Of a stretch of 5,143 bases of DNA, positions 1 through 5,143 are shown piece by piece (positions within the stretch are counted from its first letter, which is position 1; each line of letters begins with the position of its first letter). The translations under genes were made by a program, and so were the position numbers. The notes under the pieces are model-generated. The model did no database searches, was not told the DNA's origin, and saw only the letters and a list, made by a program, of their open reading frames with translations. Source of the stretch: CAYGZA01 sp964354135 (GTDB lineage: Bacteria; Planctomycetota; Planctomycetia; Pirellulales; Thermoguttaceae); NCBI GenBank assembly GCA_964354135.1, contig CAYGZA010000400.1, forward strand, positions 1-5,143, read 5' to 3'.

Positions 1-296
1 GCTGGGTGCAAGTAGGGGTTACGTCGAGCGGGCGTGATGGCGAGGCGGCGCAAGTGGTGGTAGAGCAAGGCGTTGCGCTGGGCGTCGGGGTGTGGCGGTT
101 GACGTAAGTGGAGGTTTGCGGGAAGGGAGGAAAACGGGGAAGTTGCCCTGATGGCAACTTGGGGCGCAAGTCGTTGGGGGAGTATGGGTTGCGACGAAGA
201 ACGGATTGGCTTGTTGGACATAGCCCTTGTGAGGGGTGCTGACTGAGAGACATTGTACCAGCCGTAAGTCCAAGCCTCAAGGCAGGTTAGTGGCCG
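1..296. other. Left-edge stretch without a recognisable gene
   Basis: I see no gene I can name here. A minus-strand frame beginning at an ATG (221-219, MSNKPIRSSSQPILPQRL) stays open to the left edge (73 codons) and ends in NALLYHHLRRLAITPARRNPYLHP. The frame is also open well upstream of that ATG, as expected for C-rich DNA with few stops, and has no clear ribosome binding site. A second overlapping minus frame (273-19) is equally unsupported. The stretch holds the hairpin at 140-160. CCGTAAG occurs at 262-268 and again at 495-501. Confidence 0.35.
140..160. other. Perfect 8-bp hairpin, unknown role
   Basis: AAGTTGCC (140-147) pairs exactly with GGCAACTT (153-160) around a 5-base loop CTGAT. 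No T-run follows on plus (GGGGCGC). On minus it is followed by CCCCGTTTTCC, a poor tail for an intrinsic terminator. It could be a weak terminator for minus-strand transcription or part of a dispersed repeat. Confidence 0.4.
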
Positions 297-312
297 GGCG
301 GAGAGGCGGAGA
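297..312. repeat. Tandem duplicate of GGCGGAGA
   Basis: Two exact adjacent copies of an 8-base unit (297-304 and 305-312), at the left border of the repeat-filled stretch. It is short and could be chance in G-rich DNA, but it sits with the other small arrays. Confidence 0.5.
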
Positions 313-345
313 AAAGTGGCTGGAGGCTGAGTGTTGGGGAATTGA

Positions 346-381
346 GGCGGGTGACGGGTGGCGGGTGGCGGGGTGAGGGGG
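346..381 (+). repeat. G-rich 7-base tandem array with G-quadruplex pattern
   Basis: The units GGCGGGT, GACGGGT, GGCGGGT, GGCGGGG (346-373) run in 7-base phase into TGAGGGGG. G runs at 349-351, 356-358, 363-365, 370-373 and 377-381 are spaced by 4, 4, 4 and 3 bases, meeting the usual intramolecular G-quadruplex rule on the plus strand. Confidence 0.85.
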
Positions 382-401
382 TGACGGCGAGAGTGGGGGG
401 C

Positions 402-436
402 AATGAGAAATGAGAAATGAGAAGTGCAAAGTGCAA
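402..436. repeat. 7-base tandem array, AATGAGA x3 + AGTGCAA x2
   Basis: Five units in unbroken phase: three AATGAGA (402-422) then two AGTGCAA (423-436). Both units share the pattern A-x-T-G-x-x-A, but the sequence is unrelated to the CCCCAAT family next door, so the shared feature is the 7-base length. Confidence 0.85.
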
Positions 437-516
437 ACGGGGAAGGGGAGAGGGGGTGGTTCGGCAGAGTGATGCCGGAGTGAGAAGCGGCTGTCCGTAA
501 GGCACTACGACACCAG

Positions 517-606
517 CCCCAATCCCCAATGCCCAATGGCCAATGCCCAATGGCCAATGCCCAATGGCCAATGCCCAATGCCCAATGCCCAATGCCCGAT
601 CCCCAT
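517..606. repeat. 7-base tandem array, GCCCAAT/GGCCAAT family
   Basis: Twelve units in perfect 7-base phase span 517-600, followed by CCCCAT. The order is two CCCCAAT, then GCCCAAT alternating with GGCCAAT three times (531-572), then three GCCCAAT and one GCCCGAT. The alternation makes a 14-base higher-order unit. On the minus strand the last four units give four GGG runs separated by CATT. The array is separated from the one at 613 by 12 bases (CCCCATACACAT), which break the phase. A minus frame through it encodes GIGHWAL-type repeats and is not a gene. Confidence 0.93.
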
Positions 607-612
607 ACACAT

Positions 613-651
613 CCCCAATCCCCAATCCCTAGTCCCCAATCCCTAATCCCT
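613..651. repeat. 7-base tandem array, CCCCAAT/CCCTAAT family
   Basis: Five consecutive 7-base units on plus (CCCCAAT, CCCCAAT, CCCTAGT, CCCCAAT, CCCTAAT) plus a partial CCCT. On the minus strand this reads as telomere-like runs, AGGGATTAGGGATTGGGG and so on, with six runs of three or more G separated by 3-4 bases. That is a canonical G-quadruplex pattern in the same sense as the cas message. The units resemble the short tandemly repeated (STRR) heptamers described in cyanobacteria. Confidence 0.9.
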
Positions 652-760
652 CTCCCACCACGCCGCTATAGTAGCTGCGTTTTCCCTGCGGCGTCTCCAG
701 GATCAGGGCCCCGTCGGGGGCAATGCCGAGGCAGCGGCCTGAGACCGTGCGGCGGCCTTG
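629..760 (-). pseudogene. Biotin-protein ligase (BirA) C-terminal domain fragment
   Basis: In the frame that starts a codon at 748 (a different frame from cas8a1) the minus strand reads QGRRTVSGRCLGIAPD, then GALILETPQGKRSYYSGVV, then GEGLGIGD and a TAG at 631-629. The spacing of G-R-C-x-G-I, D-G-A-L-x-L-x-T, and a closing S-G-V-V is that of the small SH3-like C-terminal domain of BirA, which attaches biotin to carboxylase carrier proteins. No start, no catalytic domain and no upstream part is present, so this is a remnant. It overlaps the last ~20 codons of cas8a1. The final residues GLGIGD and the stop are encoded by the neighbouring 7-base repeats, so even the natural end may have been altered. 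The match is short (about 35 residues) and judged by eye. Any other protein ending in a similar barrel is possible but less likely. Confidence 0.58.
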
Positions 761-2073
761 TGAACGGCCTGGACGACGAGGGCTTCTCCCTCCTTATCCC
801 ACATGGCTGGATCGGAAATCATGTCGTGCAGTCCTTCTCGTTCGAATGGTAGTTGGTGACGGTAGGGTTTGTCGGTCGCGGGATTCGTCTTGGTCATCAA
901 TCGGGTGAAGCCCGCGAACCATTTCCGGCCGAGCGCGAGATTCTCGGCGATCAACGGCCGAACGATACTGTCGGCACGAAAAGACTCAAGGCGTTCCGCG
1001 ACTATCTTCTGCTTGCCGCGCCCTGTGGCCTCCTTGATGACTCGGGTGACGATTCGGGGTGGTAGGAGCGCAAGTGCTCGGGCAAAGCGGTCGAGCTGCC
1101 TTTCGTCTCCGGCCGGGATCTGAATGGTTGCCACCCGCGACTTCTGTTGCTTGGCCCAAGGAGTGGGCGTGAACGTCATGGCGTAGCATCCCGGAATCGT
1201 GGACCCCCGCATTGTCTCCTTGGCGCGCAATCGCACCTGCGCTTGCAGCGCCGCATCTGCGGCGTTGGCGACTTGGGCGTCCCGGGCGGTGGTGGGCGTC
1301 ATGAGCGGACGATCCAGGACGAAGTGCAGCAGGTTGTCCACATCCGGAACCAGCAAGACCGCGACTCCGCGATTGACCGGCAGAGCAAGGCAGCCCACCG
1401 CCGCAAAGTACAGGGGAAGCATCCGCTCCGGTGGATCGGCGGCAACGGTGTCGCCGGTAAAAGCTACATGCCGCACCACAGTGCCGGGACTGATCGGTCC
1501 ATCGACCCGCATAACGCCGTTGTCAAGTTGGCCCTCCTTGTCGACCAACTCCCGCCATCCTTCCTGGTGCTTGAAGAACGTACATCGGCGATACTCCACG
1601 ACGACTCCCGGAATGCCCTCACCCTCGGAATCGTAACTCACAGTGGTGGGCTCCTTGGCCAATTTGCGTACCTTGCCGTGTTGCAGGAAGGTCAGCGTCA
1701 GGCCCGACTGAAGATCCGCGAGCACCGGAGTGATAGCCTCGGTGTGGTGCTGTCCGGGCAGTTCGATCAAGCCGTCCTTACGAATGGCGAGAGCAAAGTC
1801 GAACAGTCGTTGAAGGTAGGTCCCGCATCGCTCTGGCTTGCCGAAGCGAAGCGTGACGGACTGTTCCCGGATCTCCCACGGTGGTACGCCGTCGACGAAG
1901 GGCGCCGGCAGTCTGGACTTAGCCAGCAGGCCGTTTTCGTATTGCCGTTCCATCGCCTTGAGCGTGCAAGCCAGCCCGCCGAGCCCGGCGCGGTGTAGGG
2001 CCGACATCCCCGGGGCGAACAGTCGCATTGTCAAGTGGTCCGGCGCAGTCGGTGTGGTCAACTTCTTTGCCAT
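703..2073 (-). CDS. cas8a1: Cas8a1/Cmx1 (Csx13/DevT-like) effector large subunit, C-terminus truncated
   Basis: The 456-residue frame resembles the MYXAN-type Cas8a1 family, which includes Myxococcus DevT. Cas8 proteins are the large subunit of type I effector complexes and usually read the PAM. Recognisable parts are PDHLTMRLFAPGMSALHRAG (11-30) followed by GLGGLACTLKAME, FDFALAIRKDGLIELPG (91-107), ARALALLPPR (331-340), and the C-terminal segment with RADSIVRPLIAENLALGR (366-383), FTRLMTK (389-395), FEREGLHDMI (410-419) and WDKEGEALVVQAVHKA (425-440). After about residue 440 the sequence becomes low-complexity (AARSQAAASALPPTGP) and stops. From memory the family continues with more helical sequence, so I infer loss of the C-terminal end. 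The same DNA in another frame reads as a biotin ligase tail, which supports a junction at about 745-765. Family placement comes from pattern memory. Function is doubtful with cas7 and cas5 absent. Confidence 0.83.
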   Translation of the reverse strand: MAKKLTTPTAPDHLTMRLFAPGMSALHRAGLGGLACTLKAMERQYENGLLAKSRLPAPFVDGVPPWEIREQSVTLRFGKPERCGTYLQRLFDFALAIRKDGLIELPGQHHTEAITPVLADLQSGLTLTFLQHGKVRKLAKEPTTVSYDSEGEGIPGVVVEYRRCTFFKHQEGWRELVDKEGQLDNGVMRVDGPISPGTVVRHVAFTGDTVAADPPERMLPLYFAAVGCLALPVNRGVAVLLVPDVDNLLHFVLDRPLMTPTTARDAQVANAADAALQAQVRLRAKETMRGSTIPGCYAMTFTPTPWAKQQKSRVATIQIPAGDERQLDRFARALALLPPRIVTRVIKEATGRGKQKIVAERLESFRADSIVRPLIAENLALGRKWFAGFTRLMTKTNPATDKPYRHQLPFEREGLHDMISDPAMWDKEGEALVVQAVHKAAARSQAAASALPPTGP

Positions 2074-4355
2074 TCAGCACCTCGCAAAAGGTCGTAAATG
2101 ATCGAACCCGTGGGAGCAACCGGAACCCCCCGCAAACGCGTCCATTGCTGCCACGAGGATGACCGCGGCGGGGGCGGCATGGGCAACATGAGACGCGGCA
2201 GGTCTCTTGGACACGCCTGGACTCGCGGCACGTCCTCCTGCATCAAGACCGTGATACCGGGTGAGGACTCTCGCAACTCCGTAACCATCGTACACGGCCC
2301 GCCGTCAAGCCAGGCACTGGCGACGACTGTTGGAGGTTGGTCGCCTGTCTGTTCCCAAGCTTGCGAAAGATCCCGTTGGGATACTCCGTCGTCAGGTAGT
2401 CGAGCCAGCCATGCCCGGGCGAGTTCCAACTCCTCGGGCGTGTACGGGAGGTGATTGTCCGGCTCGATGAAAACGAAGGGCCTTGTTGGATCACCGTCTT
2501 GTGCTCGCCGGTTCAGTCGCCCAAGTCGCTGGATGATTGCCGGCACGGGGGCCAGATCCGTGACAAGCAGATCGGCCGACAAATCGAGACTCATCTCGGC
2601 TACCTGCGAGCAGATAGCAAGCACCGGTCCTGCGTGCCTGAAAGCCTGGATGACCGCTTGGTGACGGGCAACCCGGTGTTCGTACTTGAAGCGGCTGTGG
2701 TAGAGTAGCGGTGCGAGGTCGCCGGCGCGCCGCGCCGCGTCTATGACTCGACCGACCGTATTGCACACCCACAGCACTCTGCCGCCCGACGCTAACGCCC
2801 CTCGGACGATGGGTATAGCATCGTTGTCGGCCATGGCTTCTTTGTGGTACCGCGGACGGGCCTCCAGTTCTTCTGGCCCGCAGATTGGCTCCCAGGATTG
2901 TCCACGGTCCTTCAGCACCTCCCGAAGAGCTTCCTCTCGACGAGCAGGTAAACTGGCCGTCATGAGCAGCGTGGGCAACCCGGGCAGGTCTCGTAGAAAT
3001 CGGAGTAAGGCGCCGAACAGCCGATCGTCGTAGGCGTGGATTTCGTCGAACACGAACGCCGATTGCGCCAAAGCCGGCCACGCGTACAGGCCACGTTTGT
3101 TGTTCTGCACAACGCCCAGAACCGTATCCACCGTGCAGTCGACAACCGGCGTTGCCCAAGCCTCAAGGGATTCGAGCCGTGTCATGGAATCAGTAGCCGC
3201 GTGCGGCGAGTCATTTCCGACCGAAAGGATAATCTCGAAGTCAACATCGCGACGGCTGTGGAACAGCTTCGCGCCGAGTTCACGAACCCGCTGCGCCGAC
3301 GGATCGTTGTCGTCGGGTTGTGTTTCCGCCTCGGGCACGTGTAGGTAGTCCCGGAAGCCTTCGGTTGCCGTGCCGGTAGTTGGATAACAGAAATACAGCC
3401 GTCGCGTGGGATACTTGGCGGCTGCCCACAAGTATGCGGCAACCGTCTTGCCGGTGCCGCATCCCGCTTTGACGAGAGTGACTGAGCCCTTGGACGCAGC
3501 CACGGCGTTCTGAAAGCTGCGTGGATTGGCGCTACGCAATCGATGTTGGGCGACGGCCGCCAAGTCGCCCGGTTCCGGCTTCGCCGCGAACGACGCCGTG
3601 ATCCAGTGCCAACGGTTTGGATCGTCGGGCATGACCTTGGGCAGGGCAGATCCGGCAACGTCGGCGGCGACAAGGCAATTCTTGGCTGCCGCCACAAGTC
3701 GGCGGTCGGCGGGTGATTTCATCTTCGCCCACTCCGCCTGGGCGTTGCGGCACCAGCGAGCGATCTCACCAAAGACGTTTTCGCTGCCGACGAGATTTCG
3801 CTGCATGGTCACGCAAATCGGGGGAGTGGTTAGTCCCAAGAACGACTGAATCCGCATCAACGCGGCGCGATAGTCGTCGTGTCCCATGAGTAGTACAATC
3901 TCCGCCCCGGCCCCCGGAGGATTCGTTCTTGGCGGGCACGCGTGGCCAACCGCAGGATGGTGTCCCACGACCGCCCACTCTGCGATGGAGAAGTCCACAC
4001 ACGACCCGTTTAGAGCCGGCAACAGCCACTCCCGTAGCTGTTCGAACATCAGAAGCGTTACCCACTCGTGGCGCAGCCCTTGGGGCGACTGCCGTACATC
4101 TCGGATCCCGTAGATCATCCCCTGGAAATGGTCGTTTGCTTTGCCGAGATCATGCATTGCGGCAGCAATGGAGACGATCCGTCGCAGCCGGTCGCGATAG
4201 TGATCGACGGGCAATTTCAGGGCAAGGAGTTGCTCGTCTGCGGTGGCATTGAGCACGAGTTGAGCAGCACGGAATGCATCGGCTAGGTGCTCCGGCAGGA
4301 ACTCCGACGCGTTTGTGCCCTGTCCGCTTTTCGCCCGCAGTCGTTCAGACATCAT
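2058..4355 (-). CDS. cas3: CRISPR-associated helicase-nuclease Cas3 (HD + DExH)
   Basis: The 765-residue product is a complete fused Cas3, the enzyme recruited by a type I effector complex to unwind and degrade target DNA. The N-terminal HD nuclease shows H23, the HD pair in AAMHDLGK (H68, D69, K72), H96, the HH pair in GHHP (H132, H133), and an AD in AADVAGS (D232), so the metal-binding set looks intact. The helicase follows: Walker A AGCGTGKT (297-304), motif Ia around YPTTGTATEGF (324-334), motif II DEIH (437-440), motif III MTASLP (465-470), motif V QVAEMSLDLSAD (584-595) and motif VI QRLGRLNRR (609-617). The tail (about 640-765) is a weakly conserved accessory region. I chose the ATG at 4355 because it overlaps the cas6 stop (ATGATG after GGAGG). 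A GTG at 4397 would add 14 unconserved-looking residues. The 3' end overlaps cas8a1 by 16 bases. The reading frame is unbroken. Confidence 0.96.
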   Translation of the reverse strand: MMSERLRAKSGQGTNASEFLPEHLADAFRAAQLVLNATADEQLLALKLPVDHYRDRLRRIVSIAAAMHDLGKANDHFQGMIYGIRDVRQSPQGLRHEWVTLLMFEQLREWLLPALNGSCVDFSIAEWAVVGHHPAVGHACPPRTNPPGAGAEIVLLMGHDDYRAALMRIQSFLGLTTPPICVTMQRNLVGSENVFGEIARWCRNAQAEWAKMKSPADRRLVAAAKNCLVAADVAGSALPKVMPDDPNRWHWITASFAAKPEPGDLAAVAQHRLRSANPRSFQNAVAASKGSVTLVKAGCGTGKTVAAYLWAAAKYPTRRLYFCYPTTGTATEGFRDYLHVPEAETQPDDNDPSAQRVRELGAKLFHSRRDVDFEIILSVGNDSPHAATDSMTRLESLEAWATPVVDCTVDTVLGVVQNNKRGLYAWPALAQSAFVFDEIHAYDDRLFGALLRFLRDLPGLPTLLMTASLPARREEALREVLKDRGQSWEPICGPEELEARPRYHKEAMADNDAIPIVRGALASGGRVLWVCNTVGRVIDAARRAGDLAPLLYHSRFKYEHRVARHQAVIQAFRHAGPVLAICSQVAEMSLDLSADLLVTDLAPVPAIIQRLGRLNRRAQDGDPTRPFVFIEPDNHLPYTPEELELARAWLARLPDDGVSQRDLSQAWEQTGDQPPTVVASAWLDGGPCTMVTELRESSPGITVLMQEDVPRVQACPRDLPRLMLPMPPPPRSSSWQQWTRLRGVPVAPTGSIIYDLLRGAEWQRS
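2079..2083 (-). promoter_or_regulatory. Shine-Dalgarno site of cas8a1
   Basis: GAGGT on the minus strand, within the final codons of cas3, stands 5 bases before the cas8a1 ATG at 2073. With the 16-base gene overlap it suggests re-initiation or coupled translation. Confidence 0.65.
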
Positions 4356-4978
4356 GTCACCCCATCCTCCATCGTGAAAGGCACAAATACCCCACACCCG
4401 AAGTGCCGCCGGCCGCCGAGACCGTGTTCTTGCACCGAGAGGGATTCCTCGGCGGTGAGACCTTCGATGAACACCTCGTAGCCAACCACCTCCTTGTCTT
4501 TGATCCGCAGGGTGCGGCGCTTGCCGAGGAAGAGTTTCGCCTCCGGGGAGATTCCGAGGTCGGCAAGTTGCCGACGGGCGGCGGCGCGAAAGGCTTCCGC
4601 GGCGGCGTCGCTTGGCTGGGTAACGGCGTCGGGAAGCTTGATCGTGACCAACCGGCTGCGGAGGGCGGCGGCGGGCACGAGCGATCGAACCTGCGGCACA
4701 CCGATGCGGAGCGTCCGATCCAGAAGTTGCAGTGGCCTACCGGCCAGCGGAAGAAACCGGGCGATCTCATCGGCATCGGTGCGGATGATGAGCCGGCTGT
4801 GCTCGGTCAGTTGCACGGTCCGCCCGCCAAGCTGCCGCCCTCGGATCGGGTGGATCCCGAAGCCGTCCGCCCGATGCGCCTCGGGCAAGACCCGGGAAAC
4901 CCACGAGTACAGCAGGTAGCCGTGGTCGGCCGGCAGTGCATGAGGGCACACGACGGAGAACGCAAGATCAACTTTCAT
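4352..4978 (-). CDS. cas6: Cas6 pre-crRNA endoribonuclease, MYXAN type (Cmx6 family)
   Basis: The 208-residue product matches the Cas6 form found in MYXAN-type loci. Cas6 cuts the CRISPR precursor RNA within its repeats to make crRNAs and acts in the cytoplasm. Visible features are an N-terminal strand leading to PADHGY (residues 16-21), GIHPIRG (41-47), a second-domain strand SRLVTIK (108-114), RTLRIKDKEVVGYEV (155-169), GLTAEESL (173-180), and the glycine-rich C-terminal loop GLGGRRHFGCGVFVP (186-200) that marks RAMP-type Cas6 proteins. Candidate catalytic histidines are H19 and H43. I cannot choose between them from sequence alone. The length is normal for the family. The ATG has a good ribosome binding site, and the gene follows the WYL gene by three bases. 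Its TGA overlaps the cas3 ATG. Nothing suggests damage. Confidence 0.9.
   Translation of the reverse strand: MKVDLAFSVVCPHALPADHGYLLYSWVSRVLPEAHRADGFGIHPIRGRQLGGRTVQLTEHSRLIIRTDADEIARFLPLAGRPLQLLDRTLRIGVPQVRSLVPAAALRSRLVTIKLPDAVTQPSDAAAEAFRAAARRQLADLGISPEAKLFLGKRRTLRIKDKEVVGYEVFIEGLTAEESLSVQEHGLGGRRHFGCGVFVPFTMEDGVT
4366..4370 (-). promoter_or_regulatory. Shine-Dalgarno site deciding the cas3 start
   Basis: GGAGG on the minus strand, inside the last codons of cas6, lies 10 bases before the ATG at 4355 and 13 before a second in-frame ATG at 4352. It favours these tandem ATGs over the GTG at 4397, which would overlap cas6 by 46 bases. Confidence 0.6.
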
Positions 4979-4981
4979 TTC

Positions 4982-5143
4982 TCACACTCCTGAAGGATTG
5001 GCGGAGCTTGTTGATCGTTTCGCCTGTGATGGTGCATAGATCCGACTTACTTCCCTCGCCTCGTCATGGATCTCACGGGCAAGCGCCCCCGGCTCCAGCA
5101 CCGCCGCGTGTCGCCCGTAGCCCATGATCCAGTGCTTGATTTC
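4982..5143 (-). CDS. WYL-domain transcriptional regulator, C-terminal end (partial)
   Basis: This frame is open from the right edge of the window to a TGA at 4984-4982, giving the last 53 residues of a protein whose start lies outside. It opens with the motif EIKHWIMGYGRHAAVLEP, followed by a charged helix (LAREIHDEAREVSRIY). That is the usual end of WYL-domain regulators: a tryptophan-containing strand, a glycine-aromatic-glycine turn, then VLEP and an E/R-rich helix ending in Y. The final ~16 residues (APSQAKRS onward) are a polar tail. WYL proteins bind ligands or nucleic acids, usually carry an N-terminal winged-helix DNA-binding domain, and are often encoded beside cas genes as regulators. 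The stop lies three bases before the cas6 ATG, and the cas6 ribosome binding site is inside this gene, so the two are probably co-transcribed. The DNA-binding domain is not visible, so the assignment rests on the C-terminal pattern alone. Confidence 0.7.
   Translation of the reverse strand, partial: EIKHWIMGYGRHAAVLEPGALAREIHDEAREVSRIYAPSQAKRSTSSANPSGV
4987..4991 (-). promoter_or_regulatory. Shine-Dalgarno site of cas6
   Basis: AGGAG on the minus strand lies 8 bases before the cas6 ATG (4978-4976). It sits inside the last codons of the upstream WYL gene, so cas6 translation is probably coupled to it. It supports the ATG at 4978 as the cas6 start. Confidence 0.75.

Noticed and set aside
19..273. 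Minus-strand open frame of 84 codons
   Set aside because: Proline- and arginine-rich translation of C-rich DNA, with no ribosome binding site and no recognisable motif.
287..625. Minus-strand open frame of 112 codons rich in GIGHWAL repeats
   Set aside because: It is only the translation of the 7-base repeat array followed by C-rich low-complexity DNA. It has no family resemblance.
517..651. Possible CRISPR array near the cas genes
   Set aside because: The units are 7 bases with no unique spacers between them. These are simple tandem repeats.
1147..1998. Plus-strand open frame of 283 codons
   Set aside because: It lies wholly antisense to cas8a1, whose minus-strand product is recognisable. 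It is a shadow typical of GC-rich DNA.
2491..3159. Minus-strand alternative frame of 222 codons inside cas3
   Set aside because: The overlapping cas3 frame carries all helicase motifs. This one is an out-of-frame shadow.
2058..4978. Transposon-associated (CAST-type) CRISPR system
   Set aside because: Cas3 is present with an intact nuclease and helicase set, and no Tns genes or transposon ends are visible.
4274..4993. Plus-strand open frame of 239 codons, longer than cas6
   Set aside because: It is antisense to cas6 and the cas3 start. The minus product has clear Cmx6 motifs and a ribosome binding site, while this one has none.

Overview
The window carries the start of a type I CRISPR-Cas operon of the MYXAN (Myxococcus DevTRS-like) kind, read entirely on the minus strand. 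The base composition is GC-rich, and the downstream gap is filled with 7-base tandem repeats. The gene set and repeats suggest a high-GC environmental bacterium. A planctomycete of the Pirellulales type is my best guess, but this rests on remembered genome style, not on a marker gene.

Reading in the direction of transcription (from high to low coordinates): the C-terminal 53 residues of a probable WYL-domain regulator enter at the right edge (5143-4982). Three bases later comes cas6 of the Cmx6 family (4978-4352). Next is a full HD-helicase cas3 (4355-2058), whose ATG overlaps the cas6 stop as ATGA. Last is cas8a1/cmx1 (2073-703), which overlaps the end of cas3 by 16 bases. Each cas gene has a recognisable Shine-Dalgarno sequence, and the near-zero spacings point to one translationally coupled polycistronic message. 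In such a system Cas6 would cut the pre-crRNA, Cas8a1 would be the large subunit of the Cascade-like effector complex, and Cas3 would unwind and degrade the target DNA. The WYL protein is a plausible regulator.

The operon then stops abruptly. Cas7 and Cas5, which an effector complex needs, are absent, and so are the adaptation genes and a CRISPR array. The last ~16 codons of cas8a1 do not look like that family. In another reading frame the same DNA, continuing past the cas8a1 stop, encodes what looks like the C-terminal domain of a biotin-protein ligase (BirA). The simplest reading is a deletion or recombination junction near 745-765 that truncated cas8a1, or an assembly join. The locus as seen here is therefore probably a remnant, or is split.

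The left 650 bases hold no convincing gene. From 297 to 651 lies a mosaic of short tandem repeats, mostly 7-base units of at least three unrelated families, with strong strand asymmetry (G-rich on plus at 297-480, G-rich on minus at 517-651) and several canonical G-quadruplex patterns. From 1 to 296 there is one perfect small hairpin and an open but unrecognisable minus frame.
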